A DNA stretch of 39,949 nt from Ophiostoma sp. CBS 140.51 (taxonomy: Eukaryota > Ascomycota > Sordariomycetes > Ophiostomatales > Ophiostomataceae). The position numbers and the translations under genes are program-made. Shown one piece after another: positions 12,244 through 21,283 of the stretch. How positions within the stretch are numbered: the stretch's first letter is position 1; each line of letters starts with the position of its first letter. The notes beneath the pieces are model-generated. The model was not told where the DNA came from. It searched no databases and saw only the letters and a list, made by a program, of their open reading frames with translations. The DNA lies in the NCBI GenBank assembly GCA_029298735.1, contig JANSLP010000296.1:1-39949 (forward strand). Reading direction: 5' to 3'.

Positions 12244-12417
12244 ATGAAAAAAGAGAAGAGAATCATCATCATCAAGCAAACAAACAATCAATCAATCAAT
12301 CAATCAATCCAAAGCACCAATCAATACGACCTCACTCACACAATCTCACGATCACGATCACCTCTTCACTTACAACAACGCCCCACTTCTCACTCGCACA
12401 ACTTCCTCACAATCTGA
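12244..12417 (+). other. Candidate 57-codon upstream ORF in the hydrolase leader
   Basis: An ATG at 12244 with G at -3 opens 57 codons and closes with TGA at 12415-12417, only 26 nt before the hydrolase ATG. The frame passes through the AATC microsatellite, giving a Gln/Asn/Ile/Ser-rich peptide. It lies about 30 nt after the TATA box, so it depends on the exact transcription start whether it is in the mRNA. Confidence 0.35.
12286..12309. repeat. (AATC)6 microsatellite
   Basis: Six perfect AATC units lie in the predicted 5' leader of the hydrolase gene, within the candidate upstream ORF. Confidence 0.9.
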
Positions 12418-12443
12418 CATCAGCCTCGTCACCACATCTCAAA

Positions 12444-13322
12444 ATGTCTGTCCAATTCATTGAAAACAACGGCGGCAAGCTTGCCGTTGAAGTTCGCGGT
12501 TCTTCTACCGCTCCCCTCGTCGTCTGTTCGCCCGGTCTGGGTGACACCCGCGATGCTTACTACGAAGTCGCCGACCAGCTTGTCGCTGCCGGCTACCGTA
12601 TCGCCATCATCGATCTCCGCGGCCAGGGCGATTCTTCTACGGGTTTTGCCAGCTATGGCGACGATGAGACTGCTTCCGATTTTATTAAAGTGGTCGAGAC
12701 CCTGGCACCAGGCGGCCGTGCTGTTCTGGCCGGTGCCTCCATGTCTGGCGGTGCTGCCACAATCGCCGCTGGCCAGCGCCCCGATCTGATTTCCGGTGTC
12801 ATTCTGCTCGGCGGTTTCCTGCGCAACGGCTCGGCCGGTGCCGTTTTGCGCTTCATCATGTACCTCATGTTTTTGCGCCCCTGGGGCCCCAGCATGTGGA
12901 AGATGTACGCAGCAACACTGTGGCCTGGTCTTACCCCGGAGGCGGCCAAGGAGCGCGCTCAGCGGTCCACTACTCTTCTCACACGCAAGGCTGAGGCTGG
13001 TTACTCAGAGACTCGGTGGGCCGCCTTCCAGTCCCTGATGGGCTCGCTCGACCACGACAAGGCTGTGTCGCCCTGGCTGCCCAAGGTCAAGACGCAGCCC
13101 GCACTTGTGGTGGTCGGCAACAAGGACCCGGACTGGAGCCAGCCGCTGGAGGAGGCGGCGTGGGTGGCCAGCCAGTTCAAGGCAGAGGGCGCAACATCGA
13201 CTCTTACAGTCGAGGGTGCAGGCCATGCGCCGCAGTACGAGAAGCCGGCGGTGGTTGGCCCTGAGATGGTGCGGTTCCTTAACGGTCTGCGCCAGGGTGA
13301 CAGCTTTAAGGCGGTGGCATAA
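12444..13322 (+). CDS. Alpha/beta-hydrolase fold protein
   Basis: Intronless, 292 aa, with no signal peptide, so probably cytosolic. The start is the first ATG in frame and has AAA before it. The alpha/beta-hydrolase landmarks are visible in order: an oxyanion-loop region SPGLGD (29-34); IIDLRGQGDS (55-64), the strand and loop before the nucleophile; a nucleophile elbow GASMSGG (97-103) with Ser99 as the likely nucleophile; a cap region with a hydrophobic patch (about 135-160); a GNKDPDW motif (225-231) with Asp228 as the likely acid; and GAGHAP (258-263) with catalytic His261. The elbow has Ser instead of Gly two residues after the nucleophile, a departure from GxSxG that I recall from some bacterial members. 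The substrate cannot be read from sequence. The neighbour on the other strand (13857-14595) converges on it. Confidence 0.92.
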   Translation: MSVQFIENNGGKLAVEVRGSSTAPLVVCSPGLGDTRDAYYEVADQLVAAGYRIAIIDLRGQGDSSTGFASYGDDETASDFIKVVETLAPGGRAVLAGASMSGGAATIAAGQRPDLISGVILLGGFLRNGSAGAVLRFIMYLMFLRPWGPSMWKMYAATLWPGLTPEAAKERAQRSTTLLTRKAEAGYSETRWAAFQSLMGSLDHDKAVSPWLPKVKTQPALVVVGNKDPDWSQPLEEAAWVASQFKAEGATSTLTVEGAGHAPQYEKPAVVGPEMVRFLNGLRQGDSFKAVA

Positions 13323-13856
13323 GTGTAGGGGGAAGAATATTACGAGGGGTGATGTTTTTGGTTGCATTTTCATTTTCTGCTTGTTTATCACTTTTTCTAC
13401 TTTTGTTGTACAACGGGTAAAGCTGCGGATGCCAAGGACTTTGACATGACACTGGCGGCGATGTTGACAGTAGACATTTGACGTTTTGACGTTTTGATTT
13501 GGATCTAGATATCACACATAGATTTCTTTTGTTTTATTTAATAATTAATACTCTTCGCTTTATTTTGGTTCCGTTTTCTTGTGATGAATTGTATGTCTAT
13601 AAAAAAAACTGGTGATAGGTTCATAATAATTTTCAATTTAAGATTTTATTTCGAACAATATCAAATTTGACGTGAAAGCCAAATAATGTATTCACAGAAT
13701 AGACAGAAAACCATAAAAATCAATTAAACCAAAATGCCATGATCATAAAGAGCCTATTTCCCGAATTCGTAACGAATGCCCTGGTATCCTTGGCGAAGAG
13801 AGATGAAGAAACAAAGGAAAGATAAGAACAAAACAGGAATCAACAGCATGGCTGTT
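13323..13856. other. 3' intergenic region between two convergent genes
   Basis: AT-rich flank shared by the 3' ends of the hydrolase (+) and the glycine-zipper protein (-). It has several AATAAA-like and ATTAAA-like words near 13530-13740 and no gene. Confidence 0.6.
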
Positions 13857-14595
13857 TTACCAGCCACCACCGCCGTGGTGACCGCCGTGGCCGCCGTGAC
13901 CACCGTGACCACCGTGACCGCCGTGGTGCGGTGGCGGCGGGCCACCGTAGTAGCCGCCCTGCTGGTAACCACCCTGGTGCTGCTGCTGCTGGTTGTGCTT
14001 CTCGTCCTTCTTCTTCTCCACAAAGTGCTCAATCACATTGGCACCAATGGCACCGGCCACGGCACCGGCAATCGTGCCCAGGGCACCGCCACCGGCGTGG
14101 TGGGCGGCCCAACCGGCACCGGCACCACCGACAAGAGTCGCGCCGAGACCGCGCTCATCGGTCTCGCCATTGGGGCCGACAGCAGCGCCGCCGGGGCCCG
14201 TGGCAGGGATGGGACCCTGGGCGCTGTACTGAGGCTGGGCCTGGTAAGGCGAAGAGCCGCGGTTGTCCTGGGGCGGCGGCGAGGCGTACTGCTGCTGCTG
14301 GTAGGGTGCGGGCGAGGTGGAGTTCGAGTACTGCTGCTGGGGCGGGGCGCCGTACTGGGGCTGCTGGGGACCACCGTATTGCTGCTGGCCGCCGTACTGC
14401 TGCTGGGCGTACTGTTGCTGAGGAGGAGCACCGTACTGCTGCTGGCCGCCCTGGAAGAAAGAAAGAGTGTTAGTATTTGAATCTGAAGGATGTTGACCGC
14501 CTAGTGGAGGGTGACAAAAAACATACGTAAGCCTGGCCAGAGCTGTAGCCCTGCTGCTGCTGGTTGCCGGAGCCGTAGTAGTCCTGAGCCGACAT
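13857..14595 (-). CDS. Gln/Tyr-rich glycine-zipper protein with GGH tail
   Basis: Two exons on the minus strand: 14595-14527 and 14450-13857. They are separated by a 76-nt intron (14526-14451) with GTATGT, a perfect TACTAAC branch site and CAG, in phase 0; 220 aa. The start follows an ATG-free upstream stretch. Residues 1-100 are low-complexity Gln/Tyr/Gly/Pro with repeated QQQYG units. Residues about 120-162 form a Gly/Ala-rich segment with GxxxG spacing, which fits a glycine-zipper (Rick_17kDa-like) membrane-associating hairpin and ends in a charged patch EKKKDEK. The C-terminal 25 residues are a GGH repeat, which could bind metal ions. There is no N-terminal signal peptide. Similar YQQ-rich glycine-zipper proteins occur in filamentous fungi, but their function is not established. 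Confidence 0.88.
13860..13935. repeat. Short in-frame repeat coding the GGH tail
   Basis: About six to seven imperfect copies of a 9-nt unit (CCGTGGTGA-like on the + strand) encode Gly-Gly-His units at the end of the glycine-zipper protein. The copies differ at single bases, mostly silent ones. Confidence 0.75.
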
Positions 14596-16833
14596 GGTTT
14601 CGGATATGTGTGTTTGTGGTGGGATGTCGTTGGTGGATGAGAAACGTTGGCAGACGATGAAGAAAACAAAAAGGAAGATGAAAGAGGGGTGAGAAAAAAG
14701 AGGGCAGCCTCGAGGAAATAAATACTAAGAAGGCAAAAGACAAAAGGACGCAGAAAAAGAGACCGGACTGGGAAACTGGGGTTCACTAGCACAAGTGTTG
14801 TCCTCGTAATAGAAAACAACGGGGGGGATCTCGGAAGGGAGAGGGGGCCCGAAGGAGGCAGCGCAGATTCGAAAGGGGCCACTGAGATGCGCGAAGAGGG
14901 GTGGTTGTTGGGTGTTGTTGGGTGGTGAGCAAGGCGATGTCAGGAGCTTGGGAGCTGCGCGTTACGTATTGGTTCAAGCAGCCAAGCACGATTTAGAGGG
15001 GCAAGAGCACCAACTACGGAGAACGGAAAGCACAACCCACCTTGTTGACCACAGCGGCAACTCCGGATTTCGCCATTCAGGGTCGTTATTTGCGGGCAGC
15101 GCCTTCCTCAAGCTTCGACCCCGACACACCTTCCTCCTGCGAAGTGCAAAGAGAATCAGCGAGAGCGAGAGGAAGGAGCGATGCCGCCGCTAGGCGTTTT
15201 TCTTTTGCTCCTTCCTGCTTCAACCCCTCTCGCTCATTTGCTCATTTGGTCACTCGCATCTTTGATCTCGTTTTGGGAAACAGCAACCTAGAGACCCGGG
15301 CCCAGGCCAGGTCCCCCAGATAAGGCACCTCGTTTCTTTGCATTCAGTCTTTGAGCCTTTCTGCAAGCCACCTGCAGACTCTCTTCTGCAACCTGCAGCC
15401 TGAAAGCATACGAACATGCAAGACAAGACAAGGCGCAGCAGCTGTGTGGCTGGCCCAATGAGTGTTCAAACGGTCATTCGCAACGGCAATACCGTGTTAC
15501 CTTAACGATGTTTTACCACGTTTTCGACAGCCTTCAAAACCCTTCCCAGCAGGCCCTTGCCGACGGAGAAAAGAGAGAAAAAGGAAGAGCAAGGCGAGTG
15601 AAAACGTCAGCGTGTCTTGGCATTCTGGAGATACGGAGCCCCTAGCCTTGGGTCCTGTTGCCAGGCGGCAAGAAGGCGCTTCCCTCGATCGAGTGTCAAA
15701 GAACAAGGGCATCTCTGTGAGAAGCATTCCCATCATCGTCAAAGACTGACCAAGCGAGCCAGTACGACGCATTCGGTACCTGGCTATTTCTGGCTCCCTC
15801 CCGCGCCAGGCTTTTTGTGCTTATTTTTGTCGATTTTAGGCGGTTTTTGGTCATCATTTGGCGGGCGTTGGGCGGACGTTAAATGGATGAAAGCCAGAGA
15901 GCTGGGCGATTTCGGCTTTCGTCCAGGGGCAAACAAGGCGGCAGCGAGTAGCGGGCGCCTCGGCTTGTTCCAGATGGCCGCTGTTTGTCAGTGTCTGCCA
16001 GTGTTAGTCTAGCTAGCGGCCACGGTTGGTGGCCAAAAAACAGGTGCCATTGTGCGGCAGGCCTCCCCAAAGCGTGGCCTTTGGGCCTGTCAATGTTGCC
16101 TGCTGCCACCGTTATTTGCCGCGACACAGCGGAAATGGCAAAATGAGCGAGGAAATGCTCAGCCGCGTCCAAGCCACGCGCGTGTCCCCGCTAAGCCCGC
16201 ACCAAGCAAAGCGGACGTCCATCTCATTTGTTGACAATAATTCAACGTCGACAAACGAGAGTAAACTTGAGAATGGCACTTTGGTCAGGGTGCAGATTAT
16301 CCCCGAGTATCCAGAGGTTATTGCTCCCATGTGGCTCCACGAAGATACTCGGGTTTGTTGAGCCTCCACCGCATATCGTCAGTCGTGCCTTCCGTCTTTG
16401 ACATTCTGGGCTGTTCTTTCGCATTCGGGTTTTGGCCCCACGTGGGTCTTCTCCAGCGCGCTCCATCGCACTTCCTTGGCCCCTTCCGCGTCAGCTGTCG
16501 CCAAGATGGCAAGAACGTTCGTTCATCAACTCTGAGTGATGCATATCTCTATATCCGAGACCTCGTTGATATCATACCTTTAGAAAGACGGGCCATCCGT
16601 CTCCACATCGTTGACTTACACCCGGTCGCTTTACAGAGGTTTCGATCGTAGCCTTTCCAAAAACAAGTAATGCCAAGTCTTTGACTGTGTTGCGAGAAGA
16701 GTCGAGAGCTTGTTTTGTAGTCCAAAATAGAGGCAAACATCTTAGCCAATTTCGTTTGTGATTTCAGGAATTGTATTTTGTCCTGTGTTCTCCCAATGTT
16801 TTCTGGCCTCTTTCACTTCTTTCTTCATCTTGA
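14596..16833. other. Intergenic region upstream of the glycine-zipper gene and the first secreted protein
   Basis: The part next to 14595 is purine-rich on the + strand (pyrimidine-rich on the coding strand). It has no ATG on the minus strand until about 15073, so it could be a leader of up to roughly 470 nt. The rest, to 16.8 kb, has no frame I can support. A perfect CCCACGTGGG palindrome lies at 16437-16446. Confidence 0.55.
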
Positions 16834-17454
16834 CATTGCCTTTTTCTATTGTCGGCCTTATCAACTTCTCTTCACCTACATCTACTTACACGCCCTGTCA
16901 CTCATTCTGGACCGTGCAAGCCGGTTACACCTTCGTCAACATCGTCGGCTGCCCCTTCGGCTTCGGCTTCGGCTTCGTCGCTCTCCTCAATTGTCGGCAT
17001 CCAGAATCCTTTCTTTGCCAACGGCCTTGATGGCTGGGATATTGCCACCCGCTCGGGCGGCACCTACTCGGTCACTCCTTCCACAGATTGCGGTGATGGT
17101 GTCGCTACTTGTGTCAGCCTCTACACCTTCTCCAGCAATCCCAGCTCCAGTCGCAACGCCGCTGTTTACCAAGACAGCATCCCCGTCGTGGATGGCCAGC
17201 AATACACAATATCCTACGGCTACCGCATCACCTCGCTCGACAGCGGCATTATGGGCGTGTATCTGTACGGCTTGCCAACGGGTGGCACGCTGTCTGGTAC
17301 TGCCAATGTGTGGTACACGTACAATGACGCATTTACTGCATCCGGAAGCACAGTCTCGATTGCCCCCTTCCAGCGCAGTTACGTTAACTCCAAGACGATC
17401 CAGGTAACAGATGTAAAGCTGGTGACATGCCCTGCCACCATCACCGAGTCCTAA
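16834..17454 (+). CDS. Secreted-type small protein, 5' end unresolved (paralogue of 18195 gene)
   Basis: The frame is open from 16834 (after TGA at 16831-16833) to TAA at 17452-17454. It has no in-frame ATG before about 17250. The recognisable protein starts at CKPVTPSS (Cys codon at 16915), followed by a Ser/Ala linker. A beta-rich domain then begins with NPFFANGLDGWD, a pattern typical of carbohydrate-binding (CBM4/9-like) jelly rolls, and ends near DVKLVTCP. The 18195 protein has the same layout: a CKP start after its signal peptide, a Ser-rich linker, a VDG-x-x-Y block, a VW-x-x-Y block and a final Cys. The missing start may lie in an upstream exon (AG at 16919-16920 is a possible acceptor). 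Alternatively the 5' end is broken: the ATG at 16796 is in another frame. Two AATAAA signals follow at 17523 and 17542. Confidence 0.65.
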   Translation, partial: HCLFLLSALSTSLHLHLLTRPVTHSGPCKPVTPSSTSSAAPSASASASSLSSIVGIQNPFFANGLDGWDIATRSGGTYSVTPSTDCGDGVATCVSLYTFSSNPSSSRNAAVYQDSIPVVDGQQYTISYGYRITSLDSGIMGVYLYGLPTGGTLSGTANVWYTYNDAFTASGSTVSIAPFQRSYVNSKTIQVTDVKLVTCPATITES

Positions 17455-17522
17455 GATGTCAAATGGGTTGATAAGATGAAAAGGCGGCATGGCTTCTCCT
17501 GGTAGCCCTGTATATCTCTCCT

Positions 17523-17547
17523 AATAAATATTTTTGTACATAATAAA
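17523..17547 (+). terminator. Poly(A) signals (two AATAAA)
   Basis: AATAAA occurs at 17523-17528 and 17542-17547, 70-90 nt past the stop of the first secreted-type gene and close to a TTTTTGTA stretch. These are plausible 3'-end signals, which suggests that the gene is still transcribed. Confidence 0.5.
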
Positions 17548-18194
17548 GAATCGTTGTCTGTACTCCGTACATGCACCCCACGATCTACACGTCTCACCCG
17601 AATCATACCGTTGCATTGTGTACCCTATCTGAATTCTATATCTATAAACAATTAATTGTCCACGAGGTGCAATGTTGCGTGACGCGAACCCCACGAGGTT
17701 AAGACAGCCTCACAATTTGTCAATTTTTGTTTCTTGTTTTGCATTTTTGTCTCTTGATTCTCTTCTCAAATTTCCCCATTTCCACTTCAAGATGTCAGCC
17801 ACATGAATTTGAAGCAAGTCTTACCATTCAGACACTACGAATTTGACTCCTGTTTCCCATTTTGGGATGCTGTTTGCCAAGACCCAATATTACGGCCGCC
17901 ACCGCATTTCAGCTTCGTCTTGGCTCTTTCTTTCATTGCTTCTACTGTGTATTTTCTCTCCGATGGCCGCCAAAGAACCCTAGAAAAATAAGCATAAACG
18001 TGGCGCGAAACAGCTGGAGGCTAGACTGTCAGTATATAATGCGAGGTTCAGGGCGTTTTGTGAAAGTAGAAGAAGCGACGATCAGCTTGTCTCTTTTCTT
18101 CCCTTTGTACTTTTTTTCACGGTCTTTTCTTCCCAATTTTTATCATTTGAATTGCCTTTATTTTAGCTAGTTCACTCGTTTACACGCCGCCAAC
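17548..18194. other. Promoter region of the second secreted protein
   Basis: No gene here. The stretch holds a TATA box (18033-18040) and a pyrimidine-rich leader without ATG before the start at 18195. Confidence 0.6.
18033..18040 (+). promoter_or_regulatory. TATA box (TATATAAT) of the 18195 gene
   Basis: TATATAAT lies 154 nt before the ATG at 18195 on the same strand. No ATG lies between it and the start codon. Confidence 0.6.
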
Positions 18195-19028
18195 ATGAAG
18201 TCCATCAATATCGCAGCACTGGCCCAGCTGCTTTTGGCCAGTACGGCTGCTGCCGCCCACTGCAAGCCAACCCCTGTCTCGTCCGCCTCTGTTGATTCCT
18301 CAGTCGGATCGGCAGCATCCTACACTCCTCCAGCTTCGTCCAGCAGCGCCGGCGGAAGCAACGGCGTAGGCAACTCGGCCGCCACATACACCCCGCCCAG
18401 CGGCGTCTCCTACAGCATTCCCTCCTTCTCGCAACCTCCACCACCTCCGTCCTCCTCCGCCCATTCGGGTCCCAACCCCCCCGTACAGTCCGTCAGCCCT
18501 TGCGGCCAACTCATCAGCGACCCAGAGTTTGCTCTTGGCGGTAGAGCCTGGGCTGTCGACAAGACCAACGGTGGCACCCTAGTCTACCCCGGCTCGGCTG
18601 GCTGCAGCATCGTCGGCGACACCCGCACTGCCTGCGGAGAGTTCAGCTTGGGCACCACCGACCAGACTCTGGCGCACGTCGGCGTCTCGCAGACCATCAG
18701 CACACCCGGCGCCATTGTCGACGGCGAAAAGTACCAGGTGTATGTGCAGTACCGCTTGATTGCCAACACACCGGTGGACACGGTCACGGTCAACTTGGTC
18801 ACGGTGGTGGACGGCAGCGAGTCGTTTGACGATGATCTGACGAACGAGAGCCCCGTTGGGCAGTGGGTGTGGCTGCACTATGAGCACACGGCCATCGGCA
18901 CGTCCATGGAGGTTTCGGTGGCGCTGACCGGCTTTGCGGGCACGGCGGGCGCTGGCTTTGCGACGACGATCCAGATTGGCGAGATCAACGTCGTGGGATG
19001 CCGGTCGGCAGCTACGTCGGTCATTTAA
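18195..19028 (+). CDS. Secreted protein with Ser/Pro-rich linker and beta-rich C-terminal domain
   Basis: Intronless, 277 aa. The ATG has CAAC before it and is the first ATG after the TATA box. Residues 1-21 form a clear signal peptide (basic start, then Ala/Leu-rich core, AAAA-H cleavage region), so the protein is exported. Residues about 22-100 are a Ser/Ala/Pro-rich linker likely to be O-glycosylated. From about 103 a beta-sandwich-like domain begins (CGQLISDPEFALGGRAWAVD) and runs to a terminal Cys near 270. The pattern 'D-P-x-F ... W' resembles carbohydrate-binding modules of the CBM4/9 type, but I see no proof of sugar binding. It is the intact partner of the adjacent 16834-17454 frame. 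The gene converges on the oxidase gene, with only about 150 nt between the stop codons. Confidence 0.87.
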   Translation: MKSINIAALAQLLLASTAAAAHCKPTPVSSASVDSSVGSAASYTPPASSSSAGGSNGVGNSAATYTPPSGVSYSIPSFSQPPPPPSSSAHSGPNPPVQSVSPCGQLISDPEFALGGRAWAVDKTNGGTLVYPGSAGCSIVGDTRTACGEFSLGTTDQTLAHVGVSQTISTPGAIVDGEKYQVYVQYRLIANTPVDTVTVNLVTVVDGSESFDDDLTNESPVGQWVWLHYEHTAIGTSMEVSVALTGFAGTAGAGFATTIQIGEINVVGCRSAATSVI

Positions 19029-19177
19029 GCCGACGAGGGTGGAACTAGTGGAGGCGTCAACACAAAATTGTACTTGCAGCTGTTTGTTTTGATGACAAGA
19101 TATTCGAAAAAGGGCTAATATCTACTTCATTCATAAATTTATTTTGATGCACAATTCAGATTTTCTCATTGTCTATC

Positions 19178-21283
19178 TCATACATGGGGATGCTTCTCAT
19201 GCTTTTGCTTCGGCTTGTCGTTCCTTGTCCGACAATATTCGGCCGCGCGGAAACTTTGTGGTGTACCACCTAGACCATGCTCATTATGCCCCAGCACCTG
19301 GAAGGCCATGTTCATGCCGCTCGCCTGGTGCCACAAGATGTGACAGTGTAGCACCCAGATGCCCTCGTTGTCGGCACGGAAGCGCAGAATGACGTAACCG
19401 TAGGGTGGCACATATACTGTGTCCCTCTTGATGGGGTTGATCGTGTTCATCGGTCCGCCCCGTGGTGGCTTCCACGGCACAAAGAAGGGATTGTAGTAGT
19501 CCCAACCACCAAGTCCTTCGTGGCTGCCAACAACATAAAAATCAAAGCCATGCAGATGGAACGGGTGGCCCTGAGTGTCAATGTTGTTGATCGTGAGCTC
19601 GACCCAGACAGGCTCGGGTCCGGTCCAAGGTACGAGCTGGTGGCTGTCCCATGCGCTGCGGTCAAGGCTGAGGAGAGGCAGGTCCTGGGGGATCCACATG
19701 GTGTGGTTGATGTAGCCCTTGGGGATAAAGCGGTTGTGCGAGAGAATCTCGACCACAGCAAAGATCATGTAGAGCTTGTCGGGTTCAGGGAGCGGTGTGG
19801 CCAAGGCAGTGCCGTGGATGTTCCGCAAATCAATGGCCTTTGTGGAGGGCGGTGGTGAGGATGCTCTCTTGACGGGTTTCTTGACCAGTGTCTTTGGTGA
19901 AGAAGAGGCTGCAACGATATCAAAAGTTTGTGACGGCGGGTTTTGCCAGTTTCCGACATAGTACTCGCCATCGACAGTGATGAAGAGCTGCGTGTCGTCT
20001 CCCACCGTACTGGCATCCGGCCACGACAGAATGTAGTCGACACGTTGTGCCGGGTATACGACGCCGATGGAGTTGGACACTTGGTTCTTGATATCATCTG
20101 GCACTACAACCGACAATCCGCCGTCGACTGTCAGCATTTCGATGTGAGCATCCGGTATCGTGGTCGAAATGCCGGTTAAGACGCCAACATTGACCACCCG
20201 TACTCGGTAGCGAAGGCTCTTGTCGAGTGTGAGTTTCGGCAGGTCGACAGCATGACAGTCCACAGGGTCTGCTTTTGTGGCCTTGCTACATTCAAACTTG
20301 CCACGACCGTTGATCAGTACCGACCCGGGCACGGGCTCGTTACCGTTGCTTGTAGGGTCTTCGAAGACAGCAAAGATGGTCTTTCCCGAAAATTGGTACC
20401 AGTCGCCGATGAGGAGGAGGATTTCGTGGTCGACGGCGACAGTATCCTTGTTGGTGACATCCTCGGCAGCCGGCTTGTGAATAACCAGCCCTCCATATAG
20501 ACCATCTGCTCGCTGCATCTCAGAGTGCGAGTGGTACCAGAACGTGCCGGCCTGGTCATTTGTCGGCACCTCGTACACAAACTTGCCACCATTGGCCGGG
20601 ATGGCACACTGGTTAACACCGACGGGACCGTCCATATGGTTGGCGCTGCGCATGTGCAAGCCGTGCCAATGTAGCGACAAGCCTTCGTCTTCCAAATAAT
20701 TGGTGACGGTGACGACGAGCATGTCTCCCGTGCGGGCCTCAATCGTTGGGCCGGGAAATTCGCCTGTCTGTTAGCCAGTGTAATAGAAGAATAAGAGCCT
20801 CCGGAGGGACCTACCATTAATCAAAATGACATCCCGAAAGACGCCGTCCGGGGCAATTCGGCCCTTGGTGATGTTCCACGACAGGTGAATCTTCTGTGCC
20901 TCACGGTGGATATGGTCCTCTGGGTGAAGGACAATGATGGGTCCCTTCTGTGTGACGTGCGCCTTGGGGATATCAGAACTACTGCCGCCAAGGGTCGGCA
21001 TAGGTAGAGTGCCATTGGTGAGAAGTAGGAATAGAGCCATAACGACAGCAATGGCCATGATAATTGTGACCACCGGCGAGAACAGTCGTCGGATGGACCC
21101 GTATAGATGCTGCCATCGGGATGGCGGCCGACGTGATGCCGGCGGCCATTGTGCTTGTTCTTCGTCGTTGTCGTCAACGGACCCTTGGCTCTCTTCACCC
21201 TCTTTCCACTGGTGCACGTGGTCCACCCCGGGCACCTCCGGCCGGAGCAGCCGCTCGCCCTGGTCGGACGTATCGTCGGGCAT
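19178..21283 (-). CDS. Type II membrane-anchored multicopper oxidase (laccase-like)
   Basis: Oxidises small substrates while reducing O2 to water. Exon 1 is 21283-20815 and exon 2 is 20763-19178, with a 51-nt intron (20814-20764: GTAGGT, CTAAC, CAG, phase 1). Joining them restores the cupredoxin block that leads into the copper sites; 684 aa. Residues 1-70 are polar and probably cytosolic. Residues 71-89 are one membrane helix, and the rest would lie outside or in the lumen. Copper sites: HWHGLH (188-193), WYHSH (232-236), HPFHLHG (556-562) and HCHILWHQASGM (629-640), so all ten His and the Cys630 type 1 ligand are present. The axial type 1 residue is Met640, whereas ascomycete laccases usually have Leu. 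Fet3-type ferroxidases are anchored at the C-terminus instead, and no Ftr1-like permease lies nearby. The substrate is unknown; pigment or phenol oxidation is a guess. Confidence 0.93.
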
